DNA of 11,426 nt, from positions 1-11,426 of the forward strand of contig JBCCFD010000244.1 in the NCBI GenBank assembly GCA_039029915.1. The letters are read 5' to 3'. Of this stretch, positions 6,362-11,426 are shown piece after piece. The stretch is from QQUD01 sp039029915 (GTDB taxonomy: Bacteria; Chloroflexota; Anaerolineae; Promineifilales; Promineifilaceae). Below the pieces are notes generated by a model, which ran no database searches, was not told the DNA's origin, and saw nothing but the letters and a program-made list of their open reading frames with translations. Within the stretch, counting starts at the first letter, position 1. Each line of letters begins with the position of its first letter. A program made the translations under genes and the position numbers.

Positions 6362-6433
6362 ATTGTGCATTTTGCCCATTTTACAGGCATAAAAACGAAT
6401 TTCCAATCAAAAAAGTTGTATGAGCTGCACAAT
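6362..6433. promoter_or_regulatory. Split inverted repeat ATTGTGCA ... TGCACAAT upstream of the formate dehydrogenase locus
   Basis: ATTGTGCA (6362-6369) and TGCACAAT (6426-6433) are perfect reverse complements, 56 bases apart. They lie in the 136-bp gap between the PF13769 gene and the start of the NuoEF fusion, which is where the promoter of the formate dehydrogenase genes would be. They could be two half-sites for a looping regulator or a chance match; no convincing -35/-10 pair was found between them. Confidence 0.25.
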
Positions 6434-6455
6434 ATGACCTACTTGATGGACAACA

Positions 6456-6773
6456 TTACGCCCCATTCTCTTCTGTATCAAATCCACCTGAGACCATTAA
6501 CCCTTTAAGGCGAGCACCTGAATATTGAGACTCAAACTCGGCCGCCAGCTTGTCTAAAAATTCATCGGCATCCCCGTCGTGAGTGGCCCAATCCGTGCTG
6601 CGCCACTCTTGCAAGTATGAATCGGTATCGCTCATGCCGCCCTGCATAGCAGCTTCATCAATAGCGACCTGAAATTTCTTGGACAGCATGCGGGAAACCC
6701 GCTTGCGGCCGACTTTGCCTTTAATTTGAGCTGGGATGTCGCGCCAGTATACGATTTGATATTTTAAACTCAT
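6456..6773 (-). CDS. Small PF13769 'virulence factor' family protein
   Basis: A 105-residue protein matching the PF13769 family. It has the opening YQIVYWRDIPAQIKGKVGRK (5-24), the segment FQVAIDEAAMQGGMSDTDSYLQEWR (about 34-58), and an acidic stretch before DEFLDKLAAEFESQY. The family name is only a label; it is widespread in environmental bacteria and its biochemical role is unknown. No signal peptide or membrane segment is seen. The ATG at 6773 has GGAG eight bases upstream. It lies upstream of the formate dehydrogenase genes on the same strand, with a 136-bp gap, so it may or may not be co-transcribed with them. Confidence 0.85.
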   Translation of the reverse strand: MSLKYQIVYWRDIPAQIKGKVGRKRVSRMLSKKFQVAIDEAAMQGGMSDTDSYLQEWRSTDWATHDGDADEFLDKLAAEFESQYSGARLKGLMVSGGFDTEENGA

Positions 6774-7186
6774 GGTATTTGCTCCATTGATTGTAAATTT
6801 TCGGGATTATAAATTGGAAAGTTGGAGTCGCAAATGGGAGATAATGATTTCGATAGCTTTTATAGATTGGAGATGGATAAAATATGGTTTAGTTATTGAG
6901 TTTGATGATCCGGAATTTCAAGCTTATCTTCGAGGTGAAACATTGGCGCATGATGGTAAAAATGGATGGGTTTAGACCACTGTCAATGACAATAGTCTGG
7001 GGTGGGGGAAAGGAGTAAACGGCCGTGTTAAAAACCACTATCCAAAAGGATTAAGGCTGTTGGAGCGAGGGGAGAGTCGCAAGTAAGAAAAACCGACCAA
7101 AATGCCTTTGCCTAGCTTTAACCTAAACCTTAGGTTCTACCACCTGCTATTCGGCACTCTTTGTTTGATGAAATAGTAGCCAGACT
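6774..7186. other. 413-bp stretch without a convincing gene
   Basis: A plus-strand open frame (67 codons from 6772, or 44 codons from the ATG at 6844) encodes MISIAFIDWRWIKYGLVIEF and onward to a TAG at 6973-6975. It matches no family I know, overlaps the start of the PF13769 gene in its long form, and has a ribosome-like GGGAG only three bases from the internal ATG. I treat it as unproven. The stretch also holds a small inverted repeat (TGTCA-A-TGACA, about 6982-6992) inside AGAC/GTCT arms, and one ACGGCCGT copy (7019-7026). It must contain the promoter of the PF13769 gene, which I cannot locate. Confidence 0.5.
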
Positions 7187-7894
7187 TTACGTTTCGACTC
7201 TTCCCACTGTCGATTCATAATCAGCTCGAACTTGAGCTAAATGATCTTTCATTGACTTTTTAGCCAGGTCTGGCTGACGATTTTTTATAGCGTTCAAAAT
7301 ATTGCGATGATGCTGCTGGGCAATCCATTGACCACCATCCGCACGGAAAATCATCGAGCGCTGTTCCTGTAGAATATCAACGATTGAATTGAGGATAGTG
7401 GGGACCAGTGAATTGCTACTGGCGGCGGCGATGACCATGTGGAAATTATTGTCAGCAGTCATGAATTTGTCCGGGACCGTTAGATAAGCGTCCATCTGCT
7501 CGACCCAATGATCTAGCTGTTTGATTTGGGCATCAGTAGCAAAAACGGCCGCTTTTGCCGTTATGGCAGGTTCGATAATCTCACGCAGTTCAAGCAAGCT
7601 TTCGACACCATCTCCTTGACCAACGCGCATGGCTAAACCAAGCGATCGATGAAGCGCATTCGAGGTGCCGTCAGTGATAAAGGTCCCTCGTCCTGGGTAG
7701 ACTTCGATTAAGCCACGCTGCCGCAACGCTTTGACCGCCTCACGAACGGCCGTTCGTGATACCCCAAACTGTTCAGCCAGGAGTCGTTCCGGTGGCAGTC
7801 GATCCCCTGCATTTAATTCCCCATTTAATACCTGTTGTTCAATGCGCTCTACAATCTGCTCATAGAGTCGCCCTGCTCGAATTGGTTGAAACAT
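7187..7894 (-). CDS. GntR-family (FadR subfamily, FCD domain) transcriptional regulator
   Basis: A 235-residue regulator. Residues about 8-70 form the GntR winged helix, with LNAGDRLPPERLLAEQFGVS, then RTAVREAVKALRQRGLIEV as recognition helix and a GRGTFI wing. Residues 95-225 form the all-helical FCD ligand domain, with REIIEPAITAKAAV, DNNFHMVIAAASSN and a late QQHHRNIL, which supply the Asp and His residues of the usual metal and carboxylate-ligand site. Members of this group sense small organic acids or acyl-CoAs; the ligand here is unknown. It is transcribed away from pckA, and the intervening region carries two palindromic sites of the type this family binds, so autoregulation and control of pckA are likely. 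ATG at 7894 has AAAGGG about eight bases upstream. Confidence 0.93.
   Translation of the reverse strand: MFQPIRAGRLYEQIVERIEQQVLNGELNAGDRLPPERLLAEQFGVSRTAVREAVKALRQRGLIEVYPGRGTFITDGTSNALHRSLGLAMRVGQGDGVESLLELREIIEPAITAKAAVFATDAQIKQLDHWVEQMDAYLTVPDKFMTADNNFHMVIAAASSNSLVPTILNSIVDILQEQRSMIFRADGGQWIAQQHHRNILNAIKNRQPDLAKKSMKDHLAQVRADYESTVGRVET
7741..7758. repeat. 18-bp perfect palindrome built on ACGGCCGT
   Basis: CACGAACGGCCGTTCGTG is self-complementary over all 18 bases. It lies within the winged-helix coding part of the GntR gene (it spells part of SRTAVREA). It is the longest of the ten ACGGCCGT copies in the window. Confidence 0.8.
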
Positions 7895-8130
7895 GATAAT
7901 GCCCTTTCATAAGAGAATGGAAACGATCCAATTAAGATTGTTGGAAAAGCCTATTCCATTCGCACAGCTACCAATACTACTCAAAATTCTAGGAATTGCA
8001 TCTCTAAAAAAGCCAGCTCTTTAAGAGCATAACACCGAGATTTTGTTTACCTAAATCATCATAATCTCATAAAAAAATTATAAAAATTGGACCAAGCCCA
8101 AAAGTAGGGCTAGAAATATTTTTTTCGTCT

Positions 8131-8139
8131 GTTATAATA
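8131..8139 (+). promoter_or_regulatory. Extended -10 promoter for pckA
   Basis: TGTTATAAT contains a perfect TATAAT (8134-8139) with the TGn extension that can replace a good -35; none is seen 17 bases upstream, where the sequence is A/T rich. Transcription would begin near 8146, leaving an mRNA leader of about 210 bases before the pckA ATG. Confidence 0.6.
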
Positions 8140-8152
8140 TTATCACAAAAAT

Positions 8153-8188
8153 TGGTATGATGTTTATACCAGTATGATGTTTATACCA
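8153..8188 (+). promoter_or_regulatory. Two tandem operator-like palindromes downstream of the pckA promoter
   Basis: The first unit reads TGGTAT-GATGTTT-ATACCA and the second CAGTAT-GATGTTT-ATACCA (8170-8188); the repeat period is 17 bases and the two share the ACCA junction. The interrupted TGGTAT/ATACCA symmetry is typical of FadR/FCD-type GntR operators. They begin just after the predicted transcription start, a place suited to repression by the divergently encoded GntR protein. Confidence 0.65.
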
Positions 8189-8221
8189 TCGTACAATATT
8201 TCACAAACAAACCAAACCCCC

Positions 8222-8310
8222 ATGAGTCCTATTTCCCACAGGGCTCATAACCTACTTTCTTTCCGGGAGGTTTCATTCTTTCATATGAAAGCAAAAGAAA
8301 CCTCCCGGAA
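8222..8310 (+). promoter_or_regulatory. Structured pckA mRNA leader with two strong hairpins
   Basis: Hairpin 1: ATGAGTCCT (8222-8230) pairs with AGGGCTCAT (8240-8248), nine pairs including one G-U, with a nine-base loop. Hairpin 2: TTCCGGGAGGTTTC (8261-8274) pairs perfectly with GAAACCTCCCGGAA (8297-8310), 14 pairs, and its loop holds a further 14-base palindrome, CTTTCATATGAAAG (8278-8291). No T-tract follows, so hairpin 2 is not a standard terminator. The 5' arm contains GGGAGG, and a tiny reading frame (ATG 8285 to TAG 8318-8320, 11 codons) runs through the 3' arm. I match it to no known riboswitch. Confidence 0.6.
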
Positions 8311-8356
8311 GGCATTTTAGGACAACGCGTAGAAAGTGAGCGCAGGAGTGAACCGT

Positions 8357-9976
8357 ATGAAACATTTAGGAAAACATATCAGCCAATATGGCATTGAGCA
8401 TCAAGGGATTGATAAAGCCAAACTTGTTCATTGGAACTTGTCAATTCCACAGCTGGTGGAAACTGCTCTTTCAAGAAATGAGGGCGTTTTGGCACCGGAA
8501 GGGCCATTGTTGGTATCAACTGGTAAATACACTGGACGTTCACCAAAGGATAAGTATGTGGTTAAGGATGCAATGACGGAAGGTGATGTTTGGTGGGGCA
8601 GCATCAATCAGCCAACAACCCCAGAACAATTTGAAACTATCAAGAATCGCATGTTGGCTTACATGGCTGACAAAGAGCTTTTTGTGTTCGATGGCTATGC
8701 CGGGGCAGATGAAAAATACCGTATGCCCGTTCGTGTGGTTACGGAGTATGCGTGGCAAAGTCTCTTTGCTCGCCATATGTTTATTCGTGAACCAGATGGG
8801 AATAAATTAGAAGCGCACGTACCAGCGTTCACTGTGATTGATATGCCAAACTTTCACGCTATCCCCGATGTAGATGGCACCCGCAGTGAAACATTTATTT
8901 TTGTAAACTTTACTGAAAAGATTGTGCTTATTGGTGGCACGCAATACGCTGGTGAAATCAAGAAGAGTGTCTTCTCTGCGCTCAATTACTATTTGCCAAA
9001 ACAAGGCGTAATGAGTATGCACTGCAGTGCTAATTATGGCGACATGCAGGATGATGCCGCCCTTTTCTTTGGTCTCAGCGGAACGGGTAAAACGACGTTG
9101 AGCAATGATCCAGAACGGCCGTTAATCGGAGACGACGAACACGGCTGGAGCGATAGCGGTGTATTCAACTACGAAGGGGGCTGTTACGCCAAAGTTATTA
9201 ACCTTGATGCCGAAGGTGAACCTGAAATTTATGCCACCACGCGTAAATTCGGCACCATTATTGAAAATACCGTTTTCGACCCAGAAACACGTGAAATTGA
9301 TTTCTTTGACGGTAGCAACACCCAAAATACTCGTGCCGTTTATCCAATCACCCATCTCACCAACGTCGATTTAGATGGCAAGATGGGGCATCCTAAAAAC
9401 ATCGTCTTTTTAACAGCCGACGCGTTCGGGGTGTTGCCACCAATCAGCAAATTGACCCGCGAACAGGCGATGTATTACTTCCTCAGCGGTTACACAGCGA
9501 AAGTAGCTGGTACTGAACGAGGTGTCACCGAGCCAGTTCCAGATTTTAGTGCTTGCTTTGGCGCACCTTTCTTGCCTTTGCATCCAGGCGTCTATACCAA
9601 ATTGCTTGGTGAAAAGATTGATCAACATGAGGCTCAGGTGTGGCTAGTAAACACAGGCTGGAGCGGTGGCCCTGCCGGTGTTTCCGATCGCATTAAGCTT
9701 CGCTACACGCGCCGGATGCTAACCGCTGCTCTAACGGGTGAACTAGACAACGTTACTTTTTCTGAAGAGCCATTCTTCGGTTTATCTGTTCCCGCAGAAA
9801 TCGAAGAGGTGCCCACTTCTATTTTGATGCCGCGTAACGCATGGGCAGACAAAATGGCGTATGATGCACAGGCCACCAAGCTGGTTGAGCTATTTGTCAA
9901 CAACTTCAAAGGCTTTGAATCTGGTGTGAAGCGTGAGGTGATTGCGGCTGGCCCAAAGCTGGCTGAGCTCGTGTAA
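8357..9976 (+). CDS. pckA: Phosphoenolpyruvate carboxykinase (ATP)
   Basis: Cytoplasmic enzyme that converts oxaloacetate and ATP to phosphoenolpyruvate, CO2 and ADP, the first committed step of gluconeogenesis (or the reverse as CO2 fixation in some anaerobes). With the ATG at 8357 it has 539 residues, the usual length for the ATP type. Visible motifs are STGKYTGRSPKDKY near residue 55 (substrate Arg), the HCSANYG segment, the P-loop FGLSGTGKTTLS (about 238-249), the PEPCK-specific IGDDEHGWSDSGVFNYEGGCYAK (about 257-279), and the later GVTEPVPDFSACFGAPF. An in-frame GTG at 8336 would add seven residues, but AGGAG (8344-8348) stands eight bases before the ATG at 8357, so that start is preferred. 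It is monocistronic: own promoter, operators and leader upstream, intrinsic terminator 37 bases downstream. Probably repressed by the divergent GntR protein. Confidence 0.98.
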   Translation: MKHLGKHISQYGIEHQGIDKAKLVHWNLSIPQLVETALSRNEGVLAPEGPLLVSTGKYTGRSPKDKYVVKDAMTEGDVWWGSINQPTTPEQFETIKNRMLAYMADKELFVFDGYAGADEKYRMPVRVVTEYAWQSLFARHMFIREPDGNKLEAHVPAFTVIDMPNFHAIPDVDGTRSETFIFVNFTEKIVLIGGTQYAGEIKKSVFSALNYYLPKQGVMSMHCSANYGDMQDDAALFFGLSGTGKTTLSNDPERPLIGDDEHGWSDSGVFNYEGGCYAKVINLDAEGEPEIYATTRKFGTIIENTVFDPETREIDFFDGSNTQNTRAVYPITHLTNVDLDGKMGHPKNIVFLTADAFGVLPPISKLTREQAMYYFLSGYTAKVAGTERGVTEPVPDFSACFGAPFLPLHPGVYTKLLGEKIDQHEAQVWLVNTGWSGGPAGVSDRIKLRYTRRMLTAALTGELDNVTFSEEPFFGLSVPAEIEEVPTSILMPRNAWADKMAYDAQATKLVELFVNNFKGFESGVKREVIAAGPKLAELV

Positions 9977-10012
9977 ACACGCGCATCTCAAAATAATTTG
10001 GTTCCACGCAGG

Positions 10013-10078
10013 GGTGGGATACTCGAGCAAAATAGGCTTTAAGCCGTGATAACGAGCTCGAGTGTCCCACCTTTTTTT
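10013..10078 (+). terminator. Intrinsic terminator of pckA
   Basis: GGTGGGATACTCGAG (10013-10027) pairs with CTCGAGTGTCCCACC (10057-10071) over 15 bases with a single U-G pair, directly followed by seven T (10072-10078). The loop contains a small GGCTT/AAGCC repeat. Confidence 0.92.
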
Positions 10079-10246
10079 GACTTTTTCCGCATTTATTTTG
10101 TATGAGAGAAATGCTCTTCTGACCCGAATGTGCTAAATTCTTGTGTAAGATAGCCCCAGCTTGCAAGCGCGGATCCGCAAAGAAAAAAAATCAACAAAGT
10201 ATCTAATTGAATAATGCTCAAAAAATTTGAGTAAGGAGATATTAAA

Positions 10247-11140
10247 ATGATTAATCTTCCTTCGTTAGCGACATTACATAGCCGTGAGCGGGCCTTGCTT
10301 ATTCAAAATATCATGCGAGAGATTCCTCAAGAAATAGGTACCGAAGCTTACCTGTACTGCTCGGTGGCAAAAGGGTACGCTGATCAATACTCTGATATTG
10401 AAATCACGTTCCTTGTTGATGAGGTGCAGGAAACGGCCGTTTATGAAAACTGGCTTAGATCGATTGGTGCAACCGTTGATCCGGCCACGATGGAATGGGG
10501 CGGCGGCTACACAACCAAAAGCTGGATTGACGGTATTTTTATTGAGGCGGCTTGGCGTCCGTTTGAGGCGATTGACTCTACTCTTGAAAAGGTGGTGACC
10601 GGCAAGACAACCTACCATTGGAAATTGGTGGATGCGTGGCATATTTTTCACGCTGTGCCGGTAAAAACATCCCCCCGTTTGGAGCAGTGGCAGAAAAAAC
10701 TAGAGACTTATCCGGACTTGCTTCAAGTTAAGCTTATTGAAGATGCGGTGCGCTATTTGGCAGAACCACACTGGTATCCACTTTCACTCGCGCACGCCTA
10801 CCCTTTGGCAAAACGGCATAATCCGATGAAGCTGGCTGGTGAACTCAGTTGGACTGTTGAACGAGCGCTGCGAATTTTGTTTGCGGTTAATAAACAGTGG
10901 GAACCAGATTATAAATGGCTTCAATTTGAAGAGAAGCGGTTGATACAAAAACCAGAGCGACTTGTTGAGCGAGTGAACGACGTGTTCTTGCATCCTGATT
11001 TGGTTGAGCGTTATAAAATGAGCGTTCAGCTTCTCATCGACACTTTGCAGCTCATTCCTGAGGAAATAGATGTTTCAAAAGAGATTGTTCATCTTCAGGA
11101 GGCATTAGACCCTGAAACTTTGAATATGAGAGAGGATTGA
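10247..11140 (+). CDS. Nucleotidyltransferase-fold (DNA polymerase beta superfamily) protein
   Basis: A 297-residue protein with a probable N-terminal nucleotidyltransferase fold. The signature CSVAKGYADQYSDIEITF (38-55) matches the GS-x-AxG-x(5)-SDxE pattern, with Asp50 and Glu52 as the likely metal ligands; the first Gly is replaced by Cys38. The remainder (about 130-297) is mostly helical and includes LRILFAVNKQWEPDYKWLQFEE, which resembles the C-terminal helical part of DUF4037 or aminoglycoside-type nucleotidyltransferases. Substrate unknown: an antibiotic, a tRNA or protein target, or a small molecule are all possible. No signal peptide. The ATG at 10247 has AAGGAG eight bases upstream. 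It follows the pckA terminator, so it needs its own promoter; a weak TTGACT (10077-10082) with a TATGAG-like -10 is the best I see. Confidence 0.78.
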   Translation: MINLPSLATLHSRERALLIQNIMREIPQEIGTEAYLYCSVAKGYADQYSDIEITFLVDEVQETAVYENWLRSIGATVDPATMEWGGGYTTKSWIDGIFIEAAWRPFEAIDSTLEKVVTGKTTYHWKLVDAWHIFHAVPVKTSPRLEQWQKKLETYPDLLQVKLIEDAVRYLAEPHWYPLSLAHAYPLAKRHNPMKLAGELSWTVERALRILFAVNKQWEPDYKWLQFEEKRLIQKPERLVERVNDVFLHPDLVERYKMSVQLLIDTLQLIPEEIDVSKEIVHLQEALDPETLNMRED

Positions 11141-11193
11141 GGCTTGTCGGAAAACGAATAGATTTTAGAGATAAACGGCCGTATCATACACCT

Positions 11194-11426
11194 ATGGAAA
11201 AATTACAGACCTTAAGTGAAAACTTTGTTTTCAATAACCGATTTGAAAAAACTTTACCGGCTGATCCGGTGACGGTCAAAACACCCCGTCAAGTCTTTCA
11301 GTCAGGTTACTCCCACGTTGAGCCGACGCCCGTGTCGGGGCCGAAGCTGGTGGCTTGGTCGCAAGAGGCGGCTGACCTGCTCGACTTTTCACCAGAATTT
11401 GTGCAAAGCGAAAATTTTCTAGCTGC
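11194..11426 (+). CDS. selO: SelO / YdiU-family protein adenylyltransferase, N-terminal part; runs off the window
   Basis: The first 77 codons, open to the window end. The reading is MEKLQTLSENFVFNNRFEKT, then LPADPVTVKTPRQVFQSGYS, then HVEPTPVSGPKLVAWSQEAA followed by DLLDFSPEF. This matches the N-terminus of SelO (UPF0061): an FxNxF(x)xxLP opening, the PRxVxxxxYSxVxPTPVxxPxLVAWS block, and xxLLxxxPEF. SelO is a pseudokinase that attaches AMP to proteins; family members often respond to redox stress. The kinase-like core and any C-terminal Cys/Sec lie beyond the window. No clear ribosome site precedes the ATG at 11194; the 53-bp gap after the nucleotidyltransferase gene holds an ACGGCCGT copy (11175-11182), and the two genes may be co-transcribed. 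Confidence 0.88.
   Translation, partial: MEKLQTLSENFVFNNRFEKTLPADPVTVKTPRQVFQSGYSHVEPTPVSGPKLVAWSQEAADLLDFSPEFVQSENFLA

Noticed and set aside
6772..6975. Plus-strand open frame of 67 codons (or 44 from the ATG at 6844)
   Set aside because: It overlaps the start of the PF13769 gene, has a poorly spaced ribosome site, and shows no recognisable family; described only as part of the gene-free stretch.
8016..8112. GCTCTT/AAGAGC (8016-8028) and AGCCC/GGGCT (8095-8112) as terminators or operators in the gntR-pckA gap
   Set aside because: Short stems with weak or distant T-tracts; such small repeats are expected by chance in an A/T-rich gap of this size.
8336..8356. GTG at 8336 as the pckA start
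   Set aside because: AGGAG lies after this GTG and eight bases before the ATG at 8357, and the seven extra residues are not typical of the family.
10274..10651. Long minus-strand open frame of 125 codons inside the nucleotidyltransferase gene
   Set aside because: It is opposite a plus-strand frame with a strong ribosome site and a clear nucleotidyltransferase signature; the reverse translation has no family features.
1..11426. CRISPR arrays, phage genes, insertion sequences or toxin-antitoxin pairs
   Set aside because: No regularly spaced repeats of CRISPR size, no transposase, integrase or phage structural motifs, and no recognisable toxin-antitoxin pair were seen.

Overview
The window looks like a bacterial chromosome segment of moderate GC content. 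The gene set best fits an anaerobic or facultative member of the Chloroflexota. The clues are a split NAD-linked formate dehydrogenase, an orphan four-helix-bundle (23S intervening-sequence type) gene, a PF13769 'virulence factor' gene, ATP-dependent PEP carboxykinase and SelO. The phylum is an inference from gene content, not read from a marker gene. A second genome-level signature is the palindrome ACGGCCGT, which occurs ten times in 11.4 kb, in genes and between them.

Left part (1-6319, all minus strand, so transcription runs from 6319 toward 1): a formate dehydrogenase locus. In transcription order it holds a fused NuoE-NuoF (HoxF-type) diaphorase subunit (6319-4547), a four-helix-bundle protein (4421-4065), the sulfurtransferase FdhD (4032-3256), a HoxU/NuoG-N-type iron-sulfur subunit (3067-2363), a DIP1984-family coiled-coil protein that overlaps it by one base (2363-1902), an unrecognised protein with possible winged-helix segments (1703-711), and the molybdenum/tungsten catalytic subunit FdhA, cut by the window edge (603-1). 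Together FdhA, the iron-sulfur subunit and the NuoEF fusion would pass electrons from formate to NAD+ (or back for CO2 reduction), and FdhD would sulfurate the metal cofactor. The locus is loosely packed: several gaps hold repeats (a 7-bp tandem repeat, GGGAT-ATCCC palindromes, a tRNA 3'-half-like sequence), which suggests genes were inserted between the core subunits.

Middle (6456-8335): a small PF13769-family gene on minus, a 413-bp stretch with no convincing gene, a GntR/FCD-family repressor on minus, then a 460-bp intergenic region. That region carries an extended -10 promoter, two tandem copies of a 19-bp interrupted palindrome just downstream of it, and a leader with two strong hairpins.

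Right part (8357-11426, plus strand): pckA (ATP-dependent PEP carboxykinase) followed by a textbook intrinsic terminator, a nucleotidyltransferase-fold protein, and the first 77 codons of selO. The divergent GntR protein is the obvious candidate to bind the pckA operators and control gluconeogenic flux.
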